Virus record (IMG/VR): IMGVR_UViG_3300042507_002862
Location: 1 to 60,520 of that record
DNA length: 60,520 nucleotides
Strand: one strand, 5' to 3'
From: a virus
Shown: piece by piece, positions 46,047-56,100 of the stretch
Layout: each line of letters starts with the position of its first letter
Position numbering within the stretch: position 1 is the stretch's first letter
Position numbers and translations under genes: made by a program
The notes under the pieces: generated by a model
The model's database searches: none
The model's input: the letters and a program-made list of their open reading frames with translations, nothing else
Told to the model about the DNA's origin: nothing

Positions 46047-46563
46047 CGTGAAGCGCGCCGGCGCTGACGCTATTGCCGCCTACAAGCGCGCCCTACCCTA
46101 CGGCGAGAAGTGGGCTGCGATGGTCGCCACGCAAACTCCACCTGGAACGTCTGGCACCGACCGGGCGTTCATGGAGCGCCGCATGAACAACCAGCAGCTG
46201 GATGACATGCCTCCTCGCCAAGCCAAGTACGTGGCGGCTGAAACCAAGAAGGCCGGCATCAACATCTCTGGCAAGCATTACGTTGGCGGGCTGGCAGATA
46301 ACCGCGGCTGGAGAGATCCAGAGGCGTGGGTGTCGAACAACGATGACATCCTGAAGGTCGCCCACAAGCGCCGCCTGTCTGTGACCGGCACGGTGAACTA
46401 TGACCCGGGCCCGGCGGATCCGAAGCGCAAGCTCATCAGTGAAAAGATTGTCCGCGAGGAAGTGGCCAAGGCCAAGCGGCAGAACCCGTCCGCAAAGACG
46501 AGTGACCTGCGCGAGAAGGTGATTGAGAAGCATGCCTACCGTGCCAAGGGGAGGGGCGTGTGA
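46030..46563 (+). CDS. Head-module hypothetical protein
   Basis: 177 residues; overlaps the portal end by 17 bases. Basic, with GTDRAFMERRMNNQQLDDMP and a lysine-rich C-terminus ending in EKVIEKHAYRAKGRGV. Possibly a head-closure or DNA-contact protein. Not recognised. Confidence 0.68.
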   Translation: MEIPADVKRAGADAIAAYKRALPYGEKWAAMVATQTPPGTSGTDRAFMERRMNNQQLDDMPPRQAKYVAAETKKAGINISGKHYVGGLADNRGWRDPEAWVSNNDDILKVAHKRRLSVTGTVNYDPGPADPKRKLISEKIVREEVAKAKRQNPSAKTSDLREKVIEKHAYRAKGRGV

Positions 46564-46916
46564 GCTACAGGCTCGTTCAGTTCCGGCGCGGTACAGCCGC
46601 AGAGTGGGCTGCAACCAACCCGATCCTTGCGGCCGGCGAGATGGGGTATGAGCGGGATGTGCCGCTTAGTGACCCCTCGTCCACGGACACTTTCAGTTAC
46701 ACGGACCCGGCCTTTGGTTCTGGTGCCATCAAAATTGGCGACGGCGTGACGAGGTGGGCCGACTTGCCGTACCTACTCAACGCTCTGAGATTCTCGCTCC
46801 CATCGTCCAGCGACGTGGAAGTAACGGACATCAAGACTGGCGATGTGTTGCGCTGGTCAAACGGCAAGTGGCGCAATTACGCGGAAACGCAACTTTTAGA
46901 CGGGGGTAACTTCTGA
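46560..46916 (+). CDS. Tail-fibre N-terminal-like domain protein
   Basis: 118 residues from a GTG. LVQFRRGTAAEWAATNPIL then AAGEMGYE and IKIGDGVTRWADLPY is the hallmark of the short N-terminal domain of phage fibres and tropism determinants (Mtd_N type). Here it stands nearly alone, with a 40-residue extension. Likely links a fibre to the virion. Confidence 0.8.
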   Translation: MSYRLVQFRRGTAAEWAATNPILAAGEMGYERDVPLSDPSSTDTFSYTDPAFGSGAIKIGDGVTRWADLPYLLNALRFSLPSSSDVEVTDIKTGDVLRWSNGKWRNYAETQLLDGGNF

Positions 46917-47683
46917 TGGCAACAGTACGCATTAAGCGACGGGCAAGTGGCGGTGGCGCTGGGGCTCCCAGTAGCCTGGCCAACGCAGAATTGGCCTACA
47001 ATGAGCAGACGAATATTTTGTATTACGGCACGGGCACGGGCGGCGCCGGCGGAACGGCGACGAGCATCATCGCCGTCGGCGGCAGTGGCGCGTACGCAAC
47101 GACTTCGTACGTTGACTCGGCCGTGTCAAATGTCAACGTCAGTTCGCAGCTGGCAAACTATGCGCTTCTGTCTGGGGCATCGTTCTCTGGCAACGTGGTG
47201 GTAGGCGGCAACCTGACGGTCAACGGTACGACCACCACCATCAACAGCACCACGGTTAGCGTCGATGACATCAACGTCATCCTTGGCGATACCGCATCTC
47301 CTTCGGACGCCACCTCAGACGGCGGCGGCATCACGCTCAAAGGCAACAGCGACAAGACGCTGAGTTGGGTCAGCGCAACCGGAGCTTGGACGAGCAACCA
47401 GGACTTCAACCTCCTGACCGGCAAGGTGTATGAGATCAACGGATCCACTGTTCTCTCTGCAACCACGCTCGGCTCTGGCGTCACCGGCTCCAGCCTGACC
47501 AGCGTTGGCACCATCAGCAGCGGCACATGGCAGGGCACGTCTGTTGCTGTGGGATACGGGGGCACGGGTCTGACTTCTGCCGTGTCAGGGCTCCTGAAGG
47601 GTAATGGCACAGCGTATTCCGCAGCGGTGGCCGGCACGGATTATTTGGCACCTAGCTCCGACATCGACGGCGGAACCTACTGA
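46916..47683 (+). CDS. Tail-fibre-like protein
   Basis: 255 residues, TGATG coupling. Contains the fibre pattern NLTVNGTTTTINSTTVSVDD, LGDTASPSDATSDGGGITLK and W-S-N-Q-D-F, seen in many phage fibres, with Ser/Thr/Gly-rich triple-helix-like sequence. The C-terminal part (VGYGGTGLTSAVSGLLKGNG) is a known repeat in fibre proteins. Probably part of the host-recognition structure. Confidence 0.82.
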   Translation: MATVRIKRRASGGGAGAPSSLANAELAYNEQTNILYYGTGTGGAGGTATSIIAVGGSGAYATTSYVDSAVSNVNVSSQLANYALLSGASFSGNVVVGGNLTVNGTTTTINSTTVSVDDINVILGDTASPSDATSDGGGITLKGNSDKTLSWVSATGAWTSNQDFNLLTGKVYEINGSTVLSATTLGSGVTGSSLTSVGTISSGTWQGTSVAVGYGGTGLTSAVSGLLKGNGTAYSAAVAGTDYLAPSSDIDGGTY

Positions 47684-48021
47684 TGCCTCGCGGCAACAAG
47701 ATCACCATTCGCACTGGCTCGGCCTCCCCGGTGGCGGCGGACTTTGCCACCAGCGAACCGGCGTGGGACTCCGCGGCTGGCAAGCTGTGGATCAAGAACG
47801 CATCGGGCAGCATGGTGGAAGTGGGCGGTTCGTCGCTCTCGGTGCATTCTTCGGTGGCAAACTTCCCGGCGACAGGTTCGGAAACAACGCTGTATCTGGA
47901 CGAATCTAAATCTCGTCTCTTTCAGTGGGAATCGCCCGTCTACGTAGAGGTCGGCGTCTCGGGTGGCGGTGGTGGCGGTTCGTCTGCATCTAGCTACGGC
48001 TCCAACCTTCTTTTTGGGTGA
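47683..48021 (+). CDS. Small fibre-associated protein
   Basis: 112 residues, TGATG coupling. An N-terminal ITIRTGSASPVAADFATSEP and AGKLWIKNASGSMVEVG resemble the start domain of fibre proteins. Ends in a Gly/Ser tail. Likely a fibre or adaptor subunit. Confidence 0.7.
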   Translation: MPRGNKITIRTGSASPVAADFATSEPAWDSAAGKLWIKNASGSMVEVGGSSLSVHSSVANFPATGSETTLYLDESKSRLFQWESPVYVEVGVSGGGGGGSSASSYGSNLLFG

Positions 48022-48024
48022 ACA

Positions 48025-48396
48025 ATGGCAGCGCCAAACCTCAACGCACCAACGACCATAACCGGCAAGGCCACCTACCTAACGCTGGCGAATACGACGG
48101 AGACGGACCTGCTCGTCAACGCTGCTTCCAGCGGGAAGGCTCTCCGGGTGACGATGGTGACGCTCGCCAACATCGACGGCACGAGCAGTGTCGATGCCAC
48201 GGTGAGAATCTACAACGCAGCATCCGGCGGCACAGGGTTCGCGTTGGCATCGACGGTGACGATCCCTGCGGACGCGACTGTCGTGCTGCTTGGGCGTGAC
48301 TCGTCCGTATGGCTGGAGGAGGATCGACGGCTGACGGTGACGGCGAGTGCGGGCGGCGACCTGGCGGTGGTCTGCTCCTACGAGGAGGTCAGCTAG
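48025..48396 (+). CDS. Small beta-rich virion protein
   Basis: 123 residues, ATG three bases after the previous stop. Strand-rich (LTLANTTETDLLVNAASSGK, ALRVTMVTLANIDGTSSVDA) with a jelly-roll feel, common in phage virion accessory proteins. Its TAG shares a base with the GTG of the next gene. Confidence 0.7.
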   Translation: MAAPNLNAPTTITGKATYLTLANTTETDLLVNAASSGKALRVTMVTLANIDGTSSVDATVRIYNAASGGTGFALASTVTIPADATVVLLGRDSSVWLEEDRRLTVTASAGGDLAVVCSYEEVS

Positions 48397-49244
48397 TGGG
48401 GCTTCAGCGCGGCGGCGGATGCATTGGCAGGAGAGTCGTTCCGACTGCGACCAGCGCGAGCGGCGTGTGGAGTATTACGGAACTAGAGTCGGCTGCTCGC
48501 GATGGAATCTGGCCGCTAACAATCGCGTCTCCCTCTGCACTACCAGGCCTACAGCTATGGTTAGACGGATCGGACGCCGGAAGTTTGTACGACGCCACCA
48601 GTGGCGGTTCTCTTGCTGCTGCGGACGGTGCCGTGGCGAGGTGGGAGGACAAGTCTGGCAACGCTAGGCACTTCACGCAGGCGACCAGCGGAATACAGCC
48701 GCTGAGAAAAACGAACGTCAAGAACGGTCTGTCGGCCGTAGAGTTTACTGGCGACTGGATGAGCGGCACCTATACATACACAATCGGCACAATTTTTGTG
48801 GTGTGGAATCAACCGACTACAAGGTCCGATTTCACGTCAGTGGTAAGCGCTCGCACGTCTGGTTCTTCAAAGGTCGCAAACGGCTCGCTCAACTACAACC
48901 TTAACACGCCGTCCGTCGATACCGTGGCAGTGGACTCTAATCCCGGTAGTGTCACGGCTGTGGCGTATAGGCTGAATAGAGTTGCGATTACCAGCGCAAA
49001 CTTTGTCAACTTTGCTACTGGCGTGTCTGCGCGTACTTCGCCAGACAGGTGGCAACACACTAGCGCATCATTTACGGCAGTCACTGGAAGCAAGCCAATA
49101 GTCCTCGGTGCCGACTCGTTTGGCTCTACCGGCCGCACTATGAATAACGGGCACATTGGCGAGGTGATTGCCTACTCGGGCACGCTCACGGCTGGGCAGG
49201 CGATAGCCGTGGAAACGTACCTAGTGAATAAATGGGGGCTGTGA
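48396..49244 (+). CDS. LamG-like fibre/adhesin protein
   Basis: 282 residues from a GTG at 48396 (GAGGAGG site). After a short anchor that contains WSITELESAARDGIWP, a concanavalin/LamG-like domain (about 50-282): LQLWLDGSDAGSLYD, VARWEDKSGNARHF, closing with GHIGEVIAYSGTLTAGQA. Such domains bind carbohydrate. Expected to be a host-surface or fibre adhesin. Confidence 0.78.
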   Translation: MGLQRGGGCIGRRVVPTATSASGVWSITELESAARDGIWPLTIASPSALPGLQLWLDGSDAGSLYDATSGGSLAAADGAVARWEDKSGNARHFTQATSGIQPLRKTNVKNGLSAVEFTGDWMSGTYTYTIGTIFVVWNQPTTRSDFTSVVSARTSGSSKVANGSLNYNLNTPSVDTVAVDSNPGSVTAVAYRLNRVAITSANFVNFATGVSARTSPDRWQHTSASFTAVTGSKPIVLGADSFGSTGRTMNNGHIGEVIAYSGTLTAGQAIAVETYLVNKWGL

Positions 49245-49702
49245 TGATCTACCGCAACCTTTCCACCGGTCGCATTGAGCCATTGCCGTGGCGTGTCCGC
49301 ATGCCAGACGGCAGCACTCGCACCGATCCCGATCAGTGGGCAAGCCACCCCGAAGTTCTCGCTGCGGCGGGCTTTGTTGAGACGGTGCGGACGCCAGAGG
49401 ATGACATCGTGCCACCAGAGCCTACGCCTGCGACAGTGTCAGCACGCCAGATACGCCTCTGGTTAATTCGTCAGGGCGTGCCGATGGCGGCAGTCGATGC
49501 TGCTATCGACGCAATCACCGACGAGCTAAAGCGAGATTCAGTGCGAGTCGAATGGGAGTACGCGCCCTATGTAGAGCGGTCGCACCCGATGCTGATTCCG
49601 TTGGCTGCGGCTCTCGGGCTGACCGAGCAGGAAGTCGATCAGGCGTTTGCCGAGGCTGCGCAGATCGACGAGGCGACGGGAACGTGGGCGGAGGGACAAT
49701 AG
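49244..49702 (+). CDS. Fibre-associated / assembly-like protein
   Basis: 152 residues from the ATG at 49244 (TGATG). The start IYRNLSTGRIEPLPWRVRMP resembles phage tail-assembly proteins. A Pro-rich linker leads to SARQIRLWLIRQGVPMAAVD and a helical end. It may chaperone the adjacent fibres. Low certainty on function. Confidence 0.62.
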   Translation: MIYRNLSTGRIEPLPWRVRMPDGSTRTDPDQWASHPEVLAAAGFVETVRTPEDDIVPPEPTPATVSARQIRLWLIRQGVPMAAVDAAIDAITDELKRDSVRVEWEYAPYVERSHPMLIPLAAALGLTEQEVDQAFAEAAQIDEATGTWAEGQ

Positions 49703-49729
49703 TCTTTAGGCCCATTTCGCAGGACTTTC

Positions 49730-50647
49730 ATGCCGCCCCCCCGACTGAAACGTAGCAATACCGCAAACGCCGTTCCCGCCTCGCTGGAGGACGGGGAGGT
49801 GGCCGTGAACCAGGCGGACGGTCGCCTGTTCTACAGGACAGTTGCCGGGGGCGTTTCCGCGCTTGCGGTGTCCTCTTCCGCTCACTCTCACGGCAACATC
49901 ACCGGCGCGGGGGCGATTGGCACCACGGCCGGACTGCTCGTCATCACTGGGGGCAGCGGTGTTCTGACAACCTCCGCTACGATCTCTGCTTCTCAGGTGA
50001 CCGGGCTGGCCGCGGTATGCAGCACTAACAGCTACACCGACCTCATCGACAAGCCATCGATCCCCGCCGCGTACACGTTGCCCACAGCGTCCGGCTCCGT
50101 GACGGGCGGCGTCCGAATTGGCTCTGGAATCAGCATCGACGCGAATGGCGTCATTTCCGCATCGGTCGGATACACCCTGCCAGCTGCAACCTCCTCAACT
50201 CTTGGCGGTTGTATTGTCGGCACCGGAATCTCCGTATCGTCTGGCACCATCAGTGTGTCATACGGAACAACCGCTGGCACGGCCTGCCAAGGAAATGATT
50301 CGCGTCTGTCTGATGCGCGCACGCCGGCCTCGCACGTTCACGGCAACATCAGCAGTCAGGGCGCGATTGGCATCACCGCCGGGCAGCTTGTGGTCACTGG
50401 TGCGAGCGGCGTGCTGACTACCGCTGCGACGATTGCGGCAAGTGCCGTGGCTGGACTGGCCACTGTCGCCACCAGCGGCAGCTATGCCGATCTGTCGAAT
50501 AGGCCGGCTTCTTCACTCGTTGAAGCGACCACGGCGGCGGGCTTCCCGGCGGCGGGGGCCAGCCAGACGCTGTACATCAGCCGTGACTACAGCCGCGTGT
50601 ACAGATGGGATTCGTCGGGCGCAGTGTACATCGAACTAGGGAACTAA
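49730..50647 (+). CDS. Repeat-containing tail fibre
   Basis: 305 residues. A short N-terminal fibre-start (LEDGEVAVNQADGRLFYR). Then two related copies of a segment HGNIxxxGAIGxTAGxLVxT (about 54-73 and 202-221) followed by SGVLTTxATI, separated by a Ser/Thr/Ala-rich region. Ends in LYISRDYSRVYRWDSSG. A trimeric beta-helical fibre is likely. Confidence 0.8.
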   Translation: MPPPRLKRSNTANAVPASLEDGEVAVNQADGRLFYRTVAGGVSALAVSSSAHSHGNITGAGAIGTTAGLLVITGGSGVLTTSATISASQVTGLAAVCSTNSYTDLIDKPSIPAAYTLPTASGSVTGGVRIGSGISIDANGVISASVGYTLPAATSSTLGGCIVGTGISVSSGTISVSYGTTAGTACQGNDSRLSDARTPASHVHGNISSQGAIGITAGQLVVTGASGVLTTAATIAASAVAGLATVATSGSYADLSNRPASSLVEATTAAGFPAAGASQTLYISRDYSRVYRWDSSGAVYIELGN

Positions 50648-50651
50648 CACC

Positions 50652-51902
50652 ATGCCATTCTCATTTCCATCATCGCCCACCGTGGGCCAGACCTCCACGC
50701 AAAACGGAAGAAGCTACACCTACGCTGGCGGATCGGTGTGGGAACTGACGCCAGCGAGCGGCGGCGGCGGCTCCGATTCTCGCTGGGATTTGTTTTTGCC
50801 GCCTGCGCCGACAAGCGTCACGGCGGGCGGATTCGACGGTCAGGCCGTAGTGCAGTGGACTGCGCCAACGGTTCTTTCGCAGACTCCGATCACAGACTAC
50901 ACGTTGCAGTTCCGTCAGGGCAGCGGCGCTTGGACAACCTTCACACGATCTGCCTCGACCGCGACGAGCGCAACGGTGACGCAGCTTCAAAACGGCGCGG
51001 ACTACACGTTTCGCGTCGCAGCGGTGAACGGCGTGGGCACTGGTGCTTATTCGGCGGCGAGTAGTTCCGTGACGCCCAATTCCGGCGTGGCCGTAACCTA
51101 CTTGCTCGTCGGCGGTGGCGGCGGTGGTGGTGATGGTCGCGGTGGCGGTGGCGGTGCTGGTGGATACTTGTACGGATCAGGGATTGCCGCCCTCGCCAGT
51201 TCGCTGTCGGTTGTTGTCGGCGCTGGTGGCAGCAACAGCACGAACGGCGAAAACTCCACTTTCGCGATTTCGTCGGGGTCGCTGACTGCCCTCGGGGGGG
51301 GCGGCGGCGCGGACGGCCTTAAGGGGCTGTTTACCGGTTCTGGCGAGGCGGGTGGTTCTGGCGGCTCCGGCGGCGGCGGTAGCGGATATCCGCCTGTCGG
51401 CGATGGCGGCAGCGGCAGTCAAGGCTACGCCGGCGGTAGCGGCTATGGCTTAGGGGAGCCATACAACGGCGGCAGCGGCGGTGGCGCAGGCGGCGCTGGC
51501 AGTACCGGCCACACGGCACCGGGCGGTCCCGGCAGGAGTAACGAGTCTGACTTCCTTGCTGCCGCTAACGCCGGCGTAGATGTAAGCGGAACAAGATACA
51601 TCGCTGCTGGCGGCTCTGGTGGCTCTTACGGGCCGACACCGGGCAGCGGTGGCGTCGGTGGCGGCGGCGCAGGTGGCAACTCAGGGGCACAAGGCAGCAG
51701 CGGCGCTGCGTTCACTGGCTCTGGCGGCGGCGGCGGCGGCAACGGAGCAAACGGCGGCTCTGGCGGCTCTGGCGTGGTGATCCTGCGAATCCCAACCACG
51801 CACACCGCGACAACCACAGGATCGCCTGACATTTATGTGACCGGCGGATACCGCTATTACAAGTTCACGCAAAACGGAACCATTCAATTCTCCGTCGCAT
51901 GA
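50652..51902 (+). CDS. Fibronectin-III and glycine-rich adhesin
   Basis: 416 residues. About 52-142 is one fibronectin type III domain (APTSVTAGGFDGQAVVQW, YTFRVAAVNGVGTGAYSAAS). After it lies a glycine-rich part (about 150-375) with many GGGG/GGS runs and loops, reminiscent of polyglycine-II sandwich adhesins that place variable loops at fibre tips. C-terminal strand region YVTGGYRYYKFTQNG. A probable receptor-binding tip. Confidence 0.82.
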   Translation: MPFSFPSSPTVGQTSTQNGRSYTYAGGSVWELTPASGGGGSDSRWDLFLPPAPTSVTAGGFDGQAVVQWTAPTVLSQTPITDYTLQFRQGSGAWTTFTRSASTATSATVTQLQNGADYTFRVAAVNGVGTGAYSAASSSVTPNSGVAVTYLLVGGGGGGGDGRGGGGGAGGYLYGSGIAALASSLSVVVGAGGSNSTNGENSTFAISSGSLTALGGGGGADGLKGLFTGSGEAGGSGGSGGGGSGYPPVGDGGSGSQGYAGGSGYGLGEPYNGGSGGGAGGAGSTGHTAPGGPGRSNESDFLAAANAGVDVSGTRYIAAGGSGGSYGPTPGSGGVGGGGAGGNSGAQGSSGAAFTGSGGGGGGNGANGGSGGSGVVILRIPTTHTATTTGSPDIYVTGGYRYYKFTQNGTIQFSVA

Positions 51903-52027
51903 GAGACTCCATCTACCTCGGCGCTCTCCTAACAGCCGCAGCGTCCGCGCTGCTGCTTTCGGCTCGCGCGGGGCAGGCAGCGATGCGGTGGGCGATTGGC
52001 AAAGTGATCGTAAATACTCTCGGGTAA
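51899..52027 (+). CDS. 42-residue membrane protein
   Basis: ATGA overlap with the adhesin stop and four bases before the next gene. One hydrophobic helix (IYLGALLTAAASALLLSARA) and a basic amphipathic end. Embedded among virion genes, so it could be a holin-like or ejection-related peptide. No homologue recognised. Confidence 0.55.
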   Translation: MRDSIYLGALLTAAASALLLSARAGQAAMRWAIGKVIVNTLG

Positions 52028-52030
52028 AAC

Positions 52031-53167
52031 ATGCTGACCTACTTCGACGCCGTTGAGCATTTGATCACCAGCAGCTTTGGTGGTCCGCAGGACGCAGAGC
52101 AGGCCGACATTCGCACGTCCATCCAGCGAGCGTATAGCGAAATCTCCACGCTCCGTGACTGGAACTACTACCAGACCCACGGGCGCATCAAGTTCTCCAT
52201 CAACTGGAATGGAACCGTCACCTACAGCCAGAACACAAGGTTCTTTGACTTGGCATCTGGTGACGCATTTCCGAATAATTCGGTGTTGTGTCGCATGCGC
52301 CTCAACAACACGGTCGCCAAGATTGCCACCCGCGTAAGCAGCACCCGCCTGCTGTGCGACCCGATCCTCACGCCATCTAGCGATCTGGTAAGCCCGACCG
52401 CGGCAACGCTGTACCAGGACACCTTCCCACTGCCGTCTGATTTCCGGTCCTTGGATTCGCCCATTGACCATGTGGCATGGACGCGATTCATCTACGTGTC
52501 GGCCGACCAAGCGATGAAGCTGGAGAATGCGAACAACCTCGCGGGCCCTCCTCATGCGTGGACGGTGATCAAGGATCCGCAGGGAACGGGGTGGGCGATT
52601 AAGGTCATCGGCTATCCGGTGGCAAACTCTAATCTGGACTTCACCTACCGGCGCCTTCCGCGGCGGTTGAGGATCTCTGGGCATGAGGCTAGTTCGCGGC
52701 AAGGCACTGTCACTGTGTCTGGGGTGGAGGTCACGGGAACTGGCACGGCGTTCTCGGCGGCTATGGTGGGGTCTGTGCTTCGCCTGGGAACGTCCGCGGA
52801 CTTCCCTGGAAGCGACGGCTCCATGGCGCCCTACCAAGGAGAGGCCGTCATTGCGGCTGTGTCTAGCGCCACGTCTTGCACTCTGGCCACGCCCCTCACG
52901 GCCACGGGGGTTAAGTACCTCATTACCGACATAGTGGACATGCCCACCGGAATGCACAACGGGTTCCTGTCCTGCTCAGCGTACTGGCTGGCTCGCACGC
53001 GGAACGCCAAGCCTGACAACGCCTTCGCCATGTACCAGCGCGACCTTCGTCTGGCCATGGAGTCGGACGCGCTGACGCCATTCCAGCAACCGCAGCGAGT
53101 CATCTTTGACGCCATGGCATGGCGGACACCCTTGCAGTCCGACAACTTCGACGGTGGCAACCCGTGA
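52031..53167 (+). CDS. Head-tail connector / neck protein
   Basis: 378 residues. The opening LTYFDAVEHLITSSFGG and DIRTSIQRAYSEISTLRDWN is typical of adaptor proteins that dock under the portal. A beta-rich insert (about 220-300, GTVTVSGVEVTGTGTAFSAA) looks like a domain added in the middle. Located just before the tail proteins. It should join head and tail. Confidence 0.75.
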   Translation: MLTYFDAVEHLITSSFGGPQDAEQADIRTSIQRAYSEISTLRDWNYYQTHGRIKFSINWNGTVTYSQNTRFFDLASGDAFPNNSVLCRMRLNNTVAKIATRVSSTRLLCDPILTPSSDLVSPTAATLYQDTFPLPSDFRSLDSPIDHVAWTRFIYVSADQAMKLENANNLAGPPHAWTVIKDPQGTGWAIKVIGYPVANSNLDFTYRRLPRRLRISGHEASSRQGTVTVSGVEVTGTGTAFSAAMVGSVLRLGTSADFPGSDGSMAPYQGEAVIAAVSSATSCTLATPLTATGVKYLITDIVDMPTGMHNGFLSCSAYWLARTRNAKPDNAFAMYQRDLRLAMESDALTPFQQPQRVIFDAMAWRTPLQSDNFDGGNP

Positions 53168-56100
53168 TCAACATCGAAAAATTCGCTGGGCTGGTAACCA
53201 ATGCGTCTCCGTACTCACTGCCTCCCGGCGCAGCCGTCACGCAAGTCAACGTGCAGTGCCTGTCTCCCGGCCAGCTGAGCGTGCGCCCTGGCATGCAGGC
53301 GTACACGCTGTCTAGCACGGTGTCTGCCACTCGTCCTGTGGTGGCGTCGTTTTCTTTTCAGCATGCGGGCGGCAGCGTGATTGTCTACCAAGACGCTGTA
53401 GGCACTATCTTCTCTGGAAGGTCTACGGCTTCGGACGGCGCACCATCGCTGACCGGCGTCCCCAGCGCGCCGCTCAACGTGACGGCGGTTCCTCAGACCT
53501 CGTCCGTGGCCCTGGACTGGGATCCGCCGGCCGTCACTGGGGGCAGCGACATCACGGGCTACACTGTGCAGGTGTCGCTGGACGGCGGGACCGTGTGGAG
53601 CTACGCGCTCTCCGCCACTGCCAGTGCTGCCACTGCTGCTGGCCTGACGAACGGTCAGGCATATGTGTTCCGCGTGGCGGCGACGAACAACTACGGAATT
53701 GGGCCCTACAGCGCGGCATCTGCGTCAGCCACTCCGGTTGGTGCGCCGGCATCACCGACCAATCTCTTGGCGACCGCTGCCAACTCCGGTGCTTCGCTGA
53801 CATGGTCTGCGCCCACCAACAATGGCGGATCCGTCCTCACCGACTATGCGGTTGAGTACAGCGCCAATGCCGGTCAGGCGTGGACGGTCTTTGCGGACGG
53901 CACCTCCACTAGCACCTCCGCCACCGTTACGGGCTTAACGAACGGTCAGGCATACGTGTTTCGCGTGGCGGCTCGCAACGCAGTTGGGACGAGCGACTAC
54001 GCCACATACATGACCCCTGTGTATCCCATTGGCGTGCCCGACCAAGTGGCCAGCCTGACCGCGACCCACGGCAACGCGCAGGTGACATTGCAGTGGCAGG
54101 CACCCTCTGCCAACAACGTCGGCGGAATCACAGACTATGTCATTCAGCGATCTACGGATTCAGGGGCGACGTGGTCTACGCTGTCGGACGGCACAAACAC
54201 AGACACCTCCTACTTTGTCACGCAGCTGACCAACGGCACGGCCTATCAGTTCCGTGTGTCGGCAGTCAACTCCGTGGGGGCGGGACCATACTCCGCTTCC
54301 ACAGGCAATGTGACCCCAAGAACACTCCCGGGAGCCCCCACCGGCCTGACGGCCACGCCCGGGAATTCTCAGATCGCCCTGTCATGGACCGCCCCAGCCA
54401 GCAGCGGCGGGGCGGCAATCACCGACTATCAGATCCAAGTGTCTGTGGCTGGCGGGGCATATTCTACCGTCACCAAGAGCGCTAGCACTGCAACGTCCTA
54501 CACCGCTACCGGCCTGACCAATGGGACCGCTTACACCTATCGCGTTGCCACCGTCAACTCAGAGGGTGCCAGCGCGAATGTGACTTCGTCCTCAGTGACG
54601 CCGCAGACCGTTCCTTTGGCCCCAACCAATGTCGCCGGCACAGTAGGCAATGGATCTGTGACAGTGCGCTGGTCGGCACCGACCGATGCCGGCGGAAGCG
54701 TCATCACAGACTATCTGATTCAGTATTCCACGGACGGCACGTCTTGGACAACCGTTTCTGATGGCACGTCTACCGTCCTGCAGACAACTGTCGCCGGACT
54801 GACCAATGGAATTTCTTACACGTTCCGGGTCGCGGCGGTGAGTGCGGTAGGAACGGGAAACTACAGCACCCCTAGTGCTGCCTGCGTCCCGATTGGGCCC
54901 CCGGGTGCGCCGACCAACGCTGCGATCAGCGGCGGCAACACTCAGATGTTCGCCAGTTGGACGCAACCCACGTCCACGGGCGGCACGCCGATCACCGGCT
55001 ACGTGCTTCAGTATCGCCGCAGCACAACCACCACATGGACTACCTATGGGACGGTGGATGCGGTGCTGGAGTATACGATCTCGGGCCTCACCAACGGGTT
55101 CACGTACTTCTTCCGCGTGGCCGCTGTCAACGCAGCCGGAACCGGAGCCTACAGCGCGGAGTCCGCAAGCGTAGTGGTTGGCCAGGTTCCCGTGGCGGTG
55201 GCCACGCCAACGATCACCAGCAAATACGCGACCAGCCTTACAGACACCACGCTGACTCTGTCCTGGACCGCCCCCAACGCCTACGGCTCGCGGATCACAG
55301 ACTATCTCGTCCAATACAGCACCAGTTCTTCTGGGCCGTGGACGCTGCATGCTGACGGCGCGGGCACCGCCACTTCGACCACAATCACTGGCTTAAACGC
55401 GACTACGGCATACTATTACCGCGTGGCTGCAGTGTCCACCGTGGGGGCGGGCCCGTACACGTCAACGCCCGTTACAGGCGTTATCGCAACCGCGCCCGGC
55501 ACCCCCACCGTTACCGCAACGGCTGGCGCTGGGTTTGTGACCATCACCTGGACGGCTGTGGACGATGGAGGGGCGGCTATCACTGGCTACAAGCTGTACT
55601 ACCAAGTCGGCACTGGAAGCACGCTCAGCGGCAACACCATAGACCAAGCGATCTACAACGCCAAGATCGACTGGTCCGCTCGCACGGCGATTGTTCCGGC
55701 CTGCGGCGGCCTGCCGCAGTGGAGGGCGCAGCTTGCGTTCACCAACTTTGCGGCCACTGGTTCGTACGGTGCCTCCAACTCCGTGACGCTCATTTCTGGC
55801 ACTACGGCCGATTCGCACTCCATAGATTCTGTGGAGTTTGCCGGTGGCGCGTGCGTGCTGAACGTCACGCTCCCAGCCAAGGGCCCCGCGTGCGGCACCG
55901 AAGACTTGGCGTGCGACTACAGCACGGACGCCGGGGCAACGTGGACGGCAGTGTCTCGCCCCAGCGGCATTCAGGCTTACCCGACATCGCCTGCAGGCAG
56001 GATGTGGCGTGGCTACCGCGGGACAGGCAAGGCGAAATACTGGATTTCCCCGGCTCCCAGCAGTCCGTTCCGAATTCGCTCTCTTGTGTCTAATGGGATA

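Noticed and set aside
51100-51780. Short DNA repeats rich in GGCGGC, possible repeat array
   Set aside because: They follow the codon pattern of the glycine-rich adhesin in one open frame and do not have regular unit length or spacers, so this is not a CRISPR or separate repeat element.
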